Origin: Paulownia fortunei
Lineage: Eukaryota; Streptophyta; Magnoliopsida; Lamiales; Paulowniaceae
Length of the DNA: 64,000 bases
Assembly (NCBI GenBank): GCA_019321725.1
Contig: CM033124.1
Coordinates: 14,996,868-15,060,867, forward strand
Reading direction: 5' to 3'
Shown here in pieces: positions 13,815 to 25,850 of the stretch. The notes under the pieces are model-generated. The model ran no database searches and was not told the origin of the DNA. It worked only from the letters and a program-made list of their open reading frames with translations. Positions within the stretch are counted from its first letter, which is position 1. The number at the start of each line of letters is the position of its first letter. Made by a program: the position numbers and the translations under genes.

Positions 13815-14961
13815 CATCTGCAAAACTGCAGATTTTTCCGATAAAACCCAGCTGCATAAATATTTTTACTGCAAACAAGAATTACTAGAAAAGAAATCTC
13901 CACGAAACTTCCCTCCCAACCCATCTCTCTATTTCACACAGCACACACAGTGATATGCGACGTCGTGGACTGGACTTTATAACAACTCACGACTTCGTAT
14001 GTATGATTATTGGAGTATTATTTTCGTTTTCTCAGTTCTGTCTTTAGTTGTTTTTTTGTGGGTTTTGAAGTTGGGTTCAGAACATAGTACGTGTGTGTGT
14101 TTTTCTTGTTACTGTGAAAACTGGTGAGTTCTGATTCTGGTTTAGTGTGATGGTTGATTATCTGTTATTTTGGGGGAGGAATTGGGGGAAGACAGTCAAA
14201 TTTCTATCTTTTTTGAATGGCAGTGTTACATTTGGTGTTCTTGACTCTTTCTTTTTTCGTTTTTGGGGTTGACATTTGTTTTGTCTGAACATAGTGTGTT
14301 TTTCTTTTATAAAGTACTTGAAATATAATAGTGAAGGCTGTTTGTTTGGAAATTGAATGGTGTTTTGTTGAATTGAAAGATGAAAATTTGAGTTTGAAAT
14401 GGAAATGGTTTTGCTTAAGGGCAATGTAAACATAGGTGGGGTTCTGAAATGTGAATTTGGAATATGCTGAAAAAATCTTCTGTTTTATTTTTCTGCTACT
14501 GATTAAAGGTTGGTTTTTGGTGATTTAATTAAGTGATTGAAAAAAAAGTAGCTTCTGAAATTGCCCATTTTTTTTGTTATGTGATTGAACATTTTGATTT
14601 ATTGTTTATATGCTATGGAATTCTTTATATCTATTTGCTTGAATTATACGTTAGACTAATTTAGTAGCATTTGAATAACTCAATTCTTGTCTGATGTCCA
14701 TCTTGTAATAATTTATGTTCGAGTTTATTAAAAGAAAATGCTGGTTTCTGCGCCGAGTGCCTAAGTCATTCAGTTTCTGCTTTCAATTTTGACTTGGCTG
14801 TGCAATTTCATTAATAGAGGGTTGTTGGTCATATTTCCAGGGTTTGATCTGCAACAAAGAGTGGCGCTAGCAGAAGCATATTTTACCCTAGTTTCTCATT
14901 TCCGTTCCCATAATCAGAAGTGTGTAATCTGTTCTCTACCTTTCTCATGTGAGCTGGAGTT
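13691..14961 (+). promoter_or_regulatory. Promoter, leader and probable leader intron of the CNGC gene
   Basis: A run of about 15 CT dinucleotides at 13780-13809 marks a pyrimidine-rich plant core promoter or leader. The leader probably carries an intron ending at the acceptor ..atatttccag at about 14841, after which a short exon runs to the ATG at 14962. No protein-coding frame is credible here. Confidence 0.5.
13780..13809. repeat. (CT)n microsatellite in the CNGC leader
   Basis: Uninterrupted CT dinucleotides, about 15 units. CT/GA tracts in plant 5' leaders are often length-polymorphic and can bind BPC/GAGA factors (family knowledge; not shown here). Confidence 0.9.
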
Positions 14962-17900
14962 ATGAGTTACCACCAAGAGAAGGTTGTCAGGTTAGTTTGT
15001 TATGATCCTTGTCATCTCCATTTCCTATGCGATAATTTGGGGTTTTACATGGCATTTGTGAAAGTGTTTATGAAGTACAAAATCTTGTGGAGAGAAAGAG
15101 AGGATAAGCACTTCACTCCATGAGGATTGATTTCCTGCCCTTGATACGAAAGATAACACAGTTTTCCAGTATAAGAGTAGGAAAGAAGAGACCTCGGTTG
15201 GAGGTGGGGGGTGGGGTGGGGAGGTAGGAATGAAGTTATAGCTCAAAAGAGTTTCTACAGAAGCAGCTTAAACTACCTTCCTGCCTCCCCTCCCTCTAAA
15301 CTACTCTCCATCTCTCCAAAAAAGAAAAAACTGCATCATGTTTAAGAAGTTCAGATGCACTTCATTTCAATATGACATGACAAGATTGTTGCTTTGTGTA
15401 TTGCAAATTTCATTAAACGGAGGGTTGTGACAATATCTTCATTCCCCAACAATCTAATAATTTTAGCTTTCAGGTTTCAGGACTGGAGATCAGAAAAAAG
15501 ATTCAATGGACAATCCCCGTCTAAAGGTGGAGTGCAACTGGGCAGACTTAGATCAGCAGTGTACTCAGTTTCAGACAAATTTCAGAGAGGGTTAGAATCT
15601 GGCTCTGAAAGAATCAAAAGGTTCAAGGGATCATTAAGATCCTTCTCTTTGGGAAAGTTTCTGGCAGATGATGAGGGATCTAGGAAGAAAATTCTTGATC
15701 CTCAAGGATCATTTCTTCAGAAATGGAATAAGATTTTTGTGCTGTCATGTGTGATTGCTGTCTCCTTGGATCCCTTGTTTTTCTACATACCCATCATTAA
15801 TGGTGATAAAAAATGCCTTGATTTGGACAGGAAATTGGAACTCACAGCTTGTATTCTACGATCCTTTACTGATATCTTTTACCTCATCCATATCATTTTT
15901 CAATTTCGTACTGGTTTCATTGCCCCTTCTTCGCGTGTATTTGGAAGAGGTGTTCTAGTTGAAGATTCTTGGGAAATCGCAAAGAGATATCTGTCCTCTT
16001 ACTTCATAATTGACATTCTTGCAGTTCTTCCGCTTCCACAGGTGAGAGAAATTTCCATGTGCACATATATAAGCTGATTGCATATAACTGTCCATTACAA
16101 GCAGGATAAGACATACTTTGTTATCCTTGGAACTTAGTTTTTCAACTGGACAAATGAATCAGGAAAAGTTTCCTTTCGAGTTCTTTGCCATGATTTTGCT
16201 GCATATCATATATGCAAGGAAGATGCTAATATTAGAACTTTTATTGTTTTTAATTATATACTCCCTCTATCCCAAAATTATGACTCCTATTTCCTTTTTG
16301 AGATGTCCCAAAATAAGGCTCCATTTTCTAAAATGGAATCCTTTTGTGTTTTTTTTTTGTTTTTCAAAGCTACCTTCTCATTTAAATCAATGATTTGACA
16401 CCACTAACTCTCAACCACTATTTTTAAGGACAATAACGTAAAGATTCACAAAACTTTCACTTTTTCAACTCTCGTCTAAAACTTCATGTCGAGTATAATA
16501 TTGGGACGGAGGGAGTACTATATATGCATAGTTTGTTTCAGACACTGCAGTAGTTGCAAATTAGTTTATATTGAGACAATTGTTCTGTTGGATAGTAACT
16601 GTCGATCTGATCATCTAAAACTTTCACAGATTGCGATATTGATTATCATACCCAACTTGGAAGGTGCGAGATCTTTGAACACAAAGAATTTGTTAAAATT
16701 TGTGGTGATCCTTCAATATATACCAAGGGTTCTCCGAGTCCATCCTTTGTACAAAGAAGTCACAAGAACTTCTGGCATACTCACTGAAACAGCATGGGCT
16801 GGAGCTGCCTTCAATCTTTTTCTTTATATGCTTGCCAGTCATGTAAGTATCGTTAGGAAGCTTCATGTGTGTTGACTGAACTATGCTCCTTTTCTGTTTT
16901 CTCTTTTAACATTGTTTCATCTTTTAAAGCTAAATATTATAAGCTGTAATTGCATTTGTTCCTATATTTCTTTTTATCATATGCGACTCCATTTGTGTAA
17001 TTTTTTCGTTTCTTTCTAAAAATAGCTCCAGGATGGAAATATCAGAGAAGCAACTAGGTAGGGGGCCTTTGGGAACCTTCCTGATTCTTGGGCCCAAATG
17101 GGGCAGGTTTGGACCTAGTTAGATGGATGCAAACCTTCGATCCAAATTTAACCTTTGCCTTTTAGATGAATACATATAGTTCAGTGCACTATATATACTT
17201 ACAGGCAGACATGCAAATTACTGTAATTTCTTAAATGTATAAATGTATTATAGGTCAGTGTATAGATATGCACATAAATGCATATATGGTATAAGGTTGA
17301 TAAGTTTATGAGTGACTTTTTGAACCTAGGCTTTGGATTGGATAGGTTCAGGGTGAATCTTGCTGGTTGGCCAGGGACTAAGAATCTTCCCCTAGACAAT
17401 GGGACAAGCAATGGCTTCCTTTATCAATCACCTGTACTAATTATTATTTGTTTGTTTATTGGGCTTTTGCTCGTCAGGTGATTGGAGCCTCTTGGTATTT
17501 GCTTTCGATAGAACGTGAAACTACTTGCTGGGTTAGAGCATGCAGGGATCAATCTGCTTGTAAGGATGCTTCATTTTTGTGCGAGGCTGATCATACAGGA
17601 TTCATACAAACTTTGAACCAATCCTGCCCTATACAGACTCCTAATGCTACCATTTTTGATTTTGGGATATTCCTTAATGCCCTTCAATCTGGTGTTGTTG
17701 AATCAAAAGATTTTCCTCAGAAGTTCTTCTATTGTTTTTGGTGGGGACTGCAGAACTTAAGGTACTTTTCCTCCTAGATTTAATGTGCTTGCACTGTTAT
17801 GTTGCTTCTTAGTATGCTTAGCATCCCATTCTCTGATGTGTTCTTGAAGTGTCAAATTACAGCTGCCTTCATATGTCTAGTTTTGAGGCAGAAACTATAT

Positions 17901-20176
17901 AGAAGAATGTTAAGCACATCGTATTTCTTTGTCGCAGAAAAGAAATTATTTGCTGTAACTACTTTATGCCATTGTGCTCAAGCCAGTTTAACAGAATGAA
18001 AAGAACGAGGAAAAGAAGTGTATTATTCTACTGTAGGTTTTCCTTTTGCTACCCTCTCTTGACATATGGACCCCTAAGGGTGTGAAGACTAAACACGGGG
18101 TACAATAAAAATTTTGTTATTGAACAGACTGCAGGCTATTCATGAGACGATTTAATGCTAGTAAAGTGCTCACCCACCAGCCACCCCACAAAAAGAGAGA
18201 AAAAAACGTAGAACTTTGCTTGTTAGACACTCAGGCTGAATCCTTTATCTTGGTCTGGAATGGGTTCGGCCTTGTTTAGATTCTGGATTGTCTTCTTTAC
18301 CTTTTTGTGGTGGATTTACAATATCCTGTTGCAAAAATGTGAGATGGATGAAAAATTATTTTCTGGAGAATAGGTGTACTTTTGATGGAGCTATTTTTTG
18401 TTTGTAGAGTTTCAATCTAGTACAAGTTGTTTAACTCTTGCCTAATGTTGCAGTTCTCTTGGCCAGAACCTTAAAACAAGTACCTTTGTTTGGGAAATTT
18501 GCTTTGCAGTTTTCATATCCATATCTGGCTTGGTGCTATTTTCATTTCTGATTGGAAATATGCAGGTGAGTGAATTGTTTCTCCATGCAAAAAGTTTTTC
18601 AAATTTGTAACCCTCTTTGTTTGATTAACAAAGATAGGTTTGCCGTTGTCTTCTGTTAATCAAACAAAGATTAACTGAATTTGGACAAACACTAGAAGTA
18701 ATGGGACAGCTAAGTTTGGGGGCAGTTTTTCTAATACAAGGTTTTAATGAACTTTGAATATTGGTGCAACAGACATATCTGCAGTCTACAACACTGAGAT
18801 TGGAGGAGATGAGGGTGAAACGACGAGATGCAGAGCAGTGGATGTCTCATCGTTTGCTCCCTGAGAGTTTGAGGGAGCGAATCAGGAGGTATGAGCAATA
18901 CAAGTGGCAGGAAACTAGGGGTGTTGATGAAGAGAATCTGATCCATAATCTTCCCAAGGACCTCAGAAGAGATATAAGGCGCCATCTCTGTTTGGCTTTA
19001 CTTAAGAGAGTGAGTTCTTCTCAAAGCCCATTTACGATTTCTATCTTTCAGTGCAAATAGGAAAACAAGAAAATACTAGTCCTTTCCTATATCATAGTTG
19101 TCGTGGTTGAGATCAATTATATAATGAGAAGTTGCTCTCAAAGTGAAATTAGACTTCGTTACTAGAACTTGAAGTTTCCTCTTTGGACTGCATCAGTAAA
19201 TGTACATTAACTGCTGAGCTGTTGCAGATGGAAATACCTTTTGAGCTTCAGTTTGCATGGGACGTTTTAGATTGAAATACTTGTCAAGTTTGAGCTCATA
19301 AATTCTCGCTCTTCTAGTTAGTCAATTTGAAAAGAAGAATGATAACCTGAATGGCTAAAGAGGACGTACTTTCCACTATCATTTCCAGCATGTTACCTTC
19401 TATTGTGAAAGGATATTCTATGATTTTTCTGTTTACTTTTGGAAAGCTAGTAAATGATATTGTAAGCTATCAATCAGGTGCCATTATTTGAGAAAATGGA
19501 TGATCAACTTTTGGATGCAATGAGCGACCGTCTTAAACCAGTACTTTACACCGAGGATAGCTACATAGTGCGTGAGGGTGATCCAGTAGATGAGATGCTG
19601 TTTGTTATGCGTGGCAAATTGTTAACTGTGACCACCAATGGAGGAAGGACCGGCTTTTTTAACTCAGATTATCTAAAAGCAGGCGACTTTTGTGGTGAAG
19701 AGCTCCTAACTTGGGCTCTGGACCCCCATTCATCATCTAACCTCCCAATCTCCACCAGAACAGTTCAAGCCCTCTCAGAAGTGGAGGCGTTTGCTTTAAT
19801 GGCTGATGATTTGAAGTGTGTTGCCTCCCAGTTCCGACGACTACACAGCAAACAGCTTCGTCATACTTTCAGGTTTTACTCACAGCAATGGAGGACTTGG
19901 GCAGCTTGTTTTATACAAGCAGCATGGCGCCGTTATTCAAGGAAGAAGCTAGAAGAATCTCTACGCGAAGAAGAAAACCGGTTGCAAGATGCATTGGCGA
20001 AAGGTGGTGGCAGTTCGCCAAGTTTGGGCGCAACCATTTATGCCTCAAGATTTGCAGCTAACGCACTTCGTGCTTTGCGACGCAATGGTACTAGAAAGAC
20101 GAGGATGCCGGAGAGGATATCGCCCATGCTACTTCAGAAACCAGCTGAGCCAGATTTCACTGCTGAAGACAAATGA
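14962..20176 (+). CDS. CNGC1: Cyclic nucleotide-gated ion channel, CNGC1-like
   Basis: Plasma-membrane tetrameric cation channel controlled by cyclic nucleotides and calmodulin. Seven coding exons: 14962-14990, 15474-16041, 16630-16842, 17478-17761, 18454-18565, 18773-19009 and 19478-20176. All have GT..AG junctions and consistent phase, giving 713 aa, close to the usual 700-750. The N-terminus is cytosolic; S1 lies at about 95-115, S2 at about 132-153, and S3/S4 from about 185. The pore has the plant filter GQN at 368-370. The C-linker contains the QWMSHRLLP block. The cyclic nucleotide-binding domain spans about 500-600, with the phosphate-binding cassette GDFCGEELLTWALDP at about 550-564. 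An IQ-type calmodulin site (FIQAAWRRYSRKK) lies at about 626-638. The start is fixed by MSYHQEKVVRFQDW, typical of group I CNGCs. No disruption was seen. Closest to Arabidopsis CNGC1 (At5g53130) from memory; CNGC10 or CNGC13 orthology cannot be excluded. Confidence 0.95.
16261..16515. mobile_element. Stowaway MITE (Tc1/mariner, non-autonomous)
   Basis: A 255-bp element in intron 2 of the CNGC gene. Left end CTCCCTCTATCCCAA; the reverse complement of the right end is CTCCCTCCGTCCCAA, so the terminal inverted repeats match at nearly every position and fit the Stowaway consensus CTCCCTCCGTCCC. It is flanked by the expected TA target duplication (16259-16260 and 16516-16517). There is no coding capacity; mobilisation would depend on a mariner-like transposase elsewhere. 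Confidence 0.92.
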
Positions 20177-21300
20177 CTACTATGTATTATTCTTTCAGAT
20201 AACTATATCATAGATTATATTGTTTTAAATCTTGGGCTCAAGTGGTTTTTCTTCTGTACGAGTGTAGTAGGATATTAAAGCATTCTGTATATTATGTTGT
20301 ATGTGTAGATCATTATTTAGGCACCTGCAAATGTGTGTATGAAGCTATTCCGATGAGCAGACTTGTTGCAGATGGCAATAATAGTTTGCAGTTTTGTCAA
20401 AACCCATCTTAAGTCGACCAAAACATATTTACATTTCGTACACACTCACTCAGAGACAACAAAACCCTAATGGATTGTCTCGTCGGAGGATTTTGTACTT
20501 ACAATCTTGATTATGAGTTGGAGTTATTGGAGAGGAGTTTGTAATCTCTTGATTATGAATTGGAGTTATTGGAAAGGAGTTTGTAATCACGAGTAGCTTG
20601 TAATTACAAATTCTTTATATCAAATAAGAGAAGATTAATTGCATCCACGAATTTGAATTAGGGTATTTATGAAAGTTTGTATTTAACTTTTGAACATTCA
20701 ATAATCTCAACTCTTTTGATATTCTATTCAATTGCTTGAATGCAATAGTATGGTAAAAGATATTAGTAGTTTTTTTCCACATTTTATATATTTGAAGTGT
20801 TTTAATTAGTTTCTTTAATCACTTTTCTTGATCATGGATAGGTTTTAACAAGTTCACGCGTGCACATGCACTTTTACCACAATTTGAGTAACTTTTGTCC
20901 AACTCGATTTAGTTCATAATTTAATTGATCACATAGTTATGTATAAATTTATTTGTTAACAACAAATTTTCAACATAATTATTAGTTGATCAGATCGTAT
21001 TCGATGAATCCAATTTAAATTAAAATTTCCCAACATAAATAATATTGTCACACAATCGATTGTATTTGAGCACTCTAAATCATATTTTACACACAAATAT
21101 ACGTATACGTGTATAAAAAAAAAAAGATAATTGAAATACAGGTTGAAAAATTATGGAATAGTTGAAAAATCTCTTGGATGCGTGGAAGATTTGAGTTGGT
21201 ATATCAGCGCCACCTTGGACGACTAATCAGAGCTTTTGCGCAGACATTTTTGACGTAATTTCTAGTCTTTTTCTCAACTCTCACCAGGAAATTCATGTAA
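20177..21300. other. CNGC 3' UTR and intergenic DNA
   Basis: The first few hundred bases after the CNGC stop are the probable 3' UTR. The rest is AT-rich, with no gene seen. A 42-bp tandem duplication lies at 20505-20588. Confidence 0.7.
20505..20588. repeat. Tandem duplication, 2 x 42 bp
   Basis: The unit begins tcttgattatgagttggagt and is repeated at 20547 with two or three substitutions, both copies ending in gagtttgtaa. Non-coding. Confidence 0.75.
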
Positions 21301-21870
21301 TATGTGTACCACCGTGAAAGGGATATACATATATATACCAACTCAAGCTCGAATATTCTCCGCGCCGACGTGTTTTCCGGCCACGGAATCCATTTCCGGC
21401 ATGGATTGAGAAGGTTTTCTCTTCTTGTTTTAAGTTTTTGCTCGACACTTTAAACATTTTGAAACATTTGCAGCTGCAGGTGAGGGGTGCAATCTGTTGT
21501 ATAATCTGTTCTCTGATAGTGCCAGCCATTTCAGCCCTTTAACCTCATCGTTCTTAATTTCGGGACAGGTGATTCATGGGTGCAGTTTTTCTTCTCAGGA
21601 AATTGCGTTATTGTCTTCAATTGTTTATGTCTGTGTTCTGTTAATAAAATACCTCCATATGGGCCCGATGCCTGAAGATTACAGAGAAATTCTTTCCTGT
21701 TCAAGATCTTGGAATGGGTATTTTTTTCAGAAAGTTGCACATTTTCACTTGAACTAGAAAAATTCAGCACGTATCCAATCACAGAGTGTTGGGATTCTCT
21801 TAAAAAAGAGGTGGGATTTGTTCGGATTCTTTAATGTGTTCAAGTAGCTTCTGTTTAAGCTAAAGCAGAG
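21301..21870 (+). promoter_or_regulatory. Promoter and leader of the pseudokinase gene
   Basis: A TATA-like catatatatacc lies at about 21328-21339. A plausible leader donor (gctgcag/gtgagg) lies at about 21479-21480 and an acceptor (ctaaagcag) lies just before the ATG at 21871, which would remove a leader intron of about 390 bp. No credible coding frame. Confidence 0.45.
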
Positions 21871-21984
21871 ATGTCTAGGATATACGACAACTGGGAGAGG
21901 CTGGTGGCAGCCACTCTGCGGAAAGAGCAGCTTTGACAACTCTTTCATGATGATTCGAGGGACCCTAGCACCCGCTCCGTGTCG

Positions 21985-23261
21985 ATGGACTTCAGTTCTA
22001 GTTCCAATTTAAGTTCACCATTTAACGATGTATTGGAGTATAAGCAGAGGCGACATCCCGAGGCTTACTCTAGTGATGAGATGTGGGAATTGAATGATGA
22101 ATCTGTTTTGGAATATGTTCCCAGACTAGAATATCTTGGGTTTAATTGTCCTGCTTTTGGGTATGAAGCCATGTTAATCTCTTCTGCTGAGGTTCTTGCC
22201 AAGGGAAGATTTGTGACTTCATATAAGGCAGCAATGGAAGATGGAATGACAGTTGTGGTGAGGAGATTGAGGGGAGTTGAGAGCATTTCTAAGTTTGAGA
22301 AAAATATGGAGGTTTTTGGAAGTACCAGGCAGGAAAATTTGGCTCAACCAATGGCTTATTTTTCATATGAAGATGAAAAGCTCATTATATACGAGTACCA
22401 AACTCAGGGCAGTGAGTTATATGGTATGCTAAAACCTTTTTGTTCCCCTTGTTGGATTGTTAGAAAAATGTTGGGGTATAAATGTAGCTGCATATGCTAT
22501 TCTTGTGAAGAAATTAAATGATGGAATTTATAGATCATCAGCTCAGTGTTATCCAGGCCATTTGTTGCGATTAAAGATAAAAGACTATTTTTTTTTATGT
22601 ATAAGTTCTGTATACTTTCAATCATTTGGTAAGTATAAATTGTCAAGAAACTTCTATTATCTTATCCTTTTTTGTCCCCTTTGCAGGGAAGAAATTGGGA
22701 AATCTGGTAAACTGGGAATGCCGTCTTAGAATTGCAATTGCTGTGGCGAAGGCTATTGCTCTTACCCACGCACAAGGTAAGAGGAAGCTTGTCCCTGGAA
22801 ATATAAAAGCCTCAGACTATTTTCTGAACTCCCAAAATGATGACAGCTTCTCTAATCTTGGCTTGCCAAAGATGGTGGCATCAAGGTTCGTCATTCCTAC
22901 TTCAGGGTACCGTGCCCCTGAAGTGGTTTATGCTCATAATGTGTCGCAGGCATCTGATGTCTACAGCTTTGGAGTCTTGCTGCTAGAACTTCTTACGGGA
23001 CGATCTCCCCTGAATGGGATTGGTGTTAATAGAAGGCACCTGGTGAGATGGGTTACTAGCATGTTTCGTGAAGAGGGGACTCTTGTAGTCTTTGAATTTG
23101 TGCCTGTGAACAATCCTACTGAACTGATAGAAATGTGGAAGATGCTGCTAGTAGCAATGAGTTGTGTGGAGGAAAATCCAAATAGGAGACCAAAATTAGC
23201 CGACGTGGTGCAGATGATGGAAGATACAAAAAAAAAGTCTATCCTGCACGTGGCAACCTAA
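21985..23261 (+). CDS. Receptor-like cytoplasmic pseudokinase
   Basis: Two exons: 21985-22423 and 22687-23261 (GT..AG, phase 1), encoding 337 aa. It has the fold markers of a receptor-like kinase: an N-lobe from about residue 70, YRAPEV in place of the APE region, DVYSFGVLLLELLTGRSPL, and a PNRRP motif near the end. Catalytic residues are absent. There is no glycine-rich loop, the VAIK lysine position reads VVVRRL, the HRD/catalytic-loop position reads PGNIKASD, and no DFG is visible. No signal peptide or membrane segment was seen, so it is probably cytosolic. It resembles the kinase-like part of probable inactive receptor kinases. In the same frame an upstream ATG at 21871 opens MSRIYDNWERLV but meets TGA at 21934-21936, so translation should start at 21985, or the gene is decaying. 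Confidence 0.75.
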
Positions 23262-25091
23262 CAACATCCATTGAGATGAAATCTAACTCATTTGCGCAGA
23301 AATGTCTGTGCCCAATGTAGAATCATTTTTGCTTGATGGTATCACAAAGTATTTTTTACTGTAAATTTTGTTGCATTATCTATTAAATTGTATTGATTAT
23401 GTATCATATGTAAATTTTATTTATAAAGAGAATATGTGGCGGCAATTAGTATAGAGATATAATAAAATATACAATCGGAGATTCTATTCATACATCATAT
23501 TTTAAATTTTTTGAAATCAATTTGAGAATTGGTGAAGGTAGAGATTTTACGTAATCAGCCGAAGGTGCTTTGGATAATATCCACAAGAAAGACTTGAATA
23601 AGACCAAGGGAGCTTAGGTACAAGGAAAAGATCGAGACTTGTCCTCATAGACATGACGAAACGGTAAAATATAAAGGGAGAAAATGTGAGAATCGTGAGT
23701 TCGAATTTTTTTGGTGGTAGAATCGCAGCATATCGGGTGTCCCTTGTTACGTTATAGGTGAGTCCAGAGGAAGAGAAAAATTGATGCATGCGAACGTCCG
23801 ATCCGAATGTATATAAGCTGTATATAGACAAACCACAAAAAAGACCACATCTCTTGAAATTAATTAGGTGAAGTGTGGAACGTGATAAAAAAAAAACAAA
23901 AAAAAACCTTAGGACTTAGGGGGCCATTGTGTCCCAACTCATTCATTCCCAAGTCTTTCATCATCACCACCGCAGCTGCTACCACCACTTCCGTCGCCAA
24001 CAGGGCCAGCCCACGTCATTGCCACCACCATCCTCAGCATATTATTTGGAGACTCGTCTTCAAGTATATAGTGGCATTGTCTCTGTTGTATTTACATTTT
24101 CTTTTTCATATTTCTGTTTCTCTAGTTTTGACAATCTTTTTTCTTGAATTCCATAGTGAAATAAGTCTTTCATTTATTTTCAAAATTATTTATATATTTA
24201 TTTTGTCCTCCAATATTTAGTTCAAGGAGCTTTCCTTCTTGTATTACCTAGTTGTAACCAATAATGAGTAAATCGACTCTTGTTCACATATTCCCTTATG
24301 AAGAAAAGATAAATCAAACTAAAATATAATAAAAATTACATGAAACAAAATAGTAAATCAGTGATCAAATTTTCCACTATATACTTGTATAGGTCAAAAG
24401 ACTCAAAGCTAAAGGCCAATCCAAAAACTAAGGTTGTGAAGAGTGAATTGACTTTCAGGAAACAAGAAAGTACTTGGATTAATAAAAAAGAAAAGATTTA
24501 ATTAACACTATCATAATATTTGAAATTTAGACTAATTTTACAAGACTTTGTCATTCTTAGGAGCTATGAATTAGAGTTATTACATATGAATAATGGCATT
24601 AAATATTCTACTAGCCCGAGTACACAACATTTTCTTTTTCATATTTCATTTAAACCGTAGACTTGTTTAATACAACAACTATGCATATTCGTAGCCAAAT
24701 ATAGCCCTTTGGTTTCCAAATCAATGTTTATGTATAATCCATGTAGAGTATAAAAATCTATTTTACATGGAGCATTAAATGTAATTAAATATGCAACATT
24801 AAAATATTAAAATTGTCATTAATAATATATATTAACTCGTAATAATTTCATTTTTACTCCTAATAATAATTTTAACAGTTTAATAATGACAAAAAAATAT
24901 ATTTAAATTGCCCCATCATTGTATATACTGCAGAGAAAAAAAAAAACAAAACCAAAAAAAAAAAAAACACCAAAGAGCAATCAGACAAGATCAACTCACT
25001 TATATTATCTCAAAGGAGAAAAGAAACTCTTAGAAGCGAACATCTATCAACATTATGCAGGGAGATGACTGCAGTCTTGTCCAAATGCACC
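23262..25091. other. Intergenic region, no gene seen
   Basis: The AT-rich 3' flank of the pseudokinase, followed by DNA with small frames (23547-23831 minus, 23873-24220 plus). These show no recognisable domain and are biased by poly-T and CCACCA-type repeats. Poly-A runs near 24939-24967. Confidence 0.6.
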
Positions 25092-25850
25092 TTACAACTC
25101 CACCACAATGACGCTAATACTGTCTCTGCTACCCCGAGCCATTGCTAACTCTGCCAGTAAAGCTGCAGCCTCAGCAGCACCACTCTCATTTATTGTTTCA
25201 TCACCTCCTCCGTCGCCGTCGCCGTCGCCGTCGCCGCGGCCTTCAGCTCTTGAAAAGTGGCAGCTTCTTCTCATCCATCTACCAAAACACCTCCGTGCAA
25301 CCCAGCATGCAAACTTTATAGAGATGACATCCCATATAGCCCATCACTTGCTAGTTTGAGGCATTCGTCTTCATGGGTTCTGTTATCACAAAAGGATTGA
25401 GATATTGATCACCTATAAAGCAATATCGCATCAGTTGTTTAAACACTTTCACCCACACATTTAGGCATCAGTTTCTAAACAAAAAAGACGAAGTTCATCT
25501 TTTGTCACTGCATTTGTCATACCTATTGATCTTGAAGTAGCAAGAACTCCTAAAACTCTTTGTCCATTCCAATTAACAACCTTCCCTCCACATACTTCAA
25601 TTCTCTCCAATTCATCAGCTCTATCGGGCTGCTTGGTAAATATCAACCATCAACCTGTTAATATCTAACAAAGAAGAATTTGGTAGATTCACTAAAAATA
25701 TAAGGCCAGTTCATCACAAATTACACTCAACAAAAAATATCATGAGTTTACCTTGTGATCGTCCGACAACTGTACCGCAGCTCCTCCGCGGGAAAGCACC
25801 ACCCTCGAACCGCCCCAATTCGCCGCCGCCACCACCTCATTCTCCTTGTG
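25092..25850 (-). pseudogene. 5'-truncated, frameshifted PP2C pseudogene
   Basis: Three exon-like blocks on the minus strand match the C-terminal half of a PP2C. Block 25752 to about 25840 encodes a GDSR-type region ending LSDDHK, with the aspartate replaced (GGSR). Block 25523-25628 encodes [11 protein letters not shown] to [13 protein letters not shown]. Block 25092-25412 starts GDQYLNPFVITEP. Splice sites and phase are still recognisable (DDHK/PDR, IG/GD). The third block is shifted out of frame after TEP, has lost residues around LASDGL, has a stop at about the position of the next conserved segment, then reads a frame ending in SRDSISVIVVEL. A GGCGAC hexanucleotide expansion at about 25215-25245 encodes a Gly-Asp run. 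Everything upstream, including DGHGG, is missing. The PDRPDELERIE style suggests a different PP2C clade from the one at 1-5492. Confidence 0.85.

Noticed and set aside
23873..24220. A 115-codon plus-strand ORF with an ATTT/AAA-coded low-complexity start
   Set aside because: No homology recognised; driven by CACCAC-type repeats and poly-T tracts.
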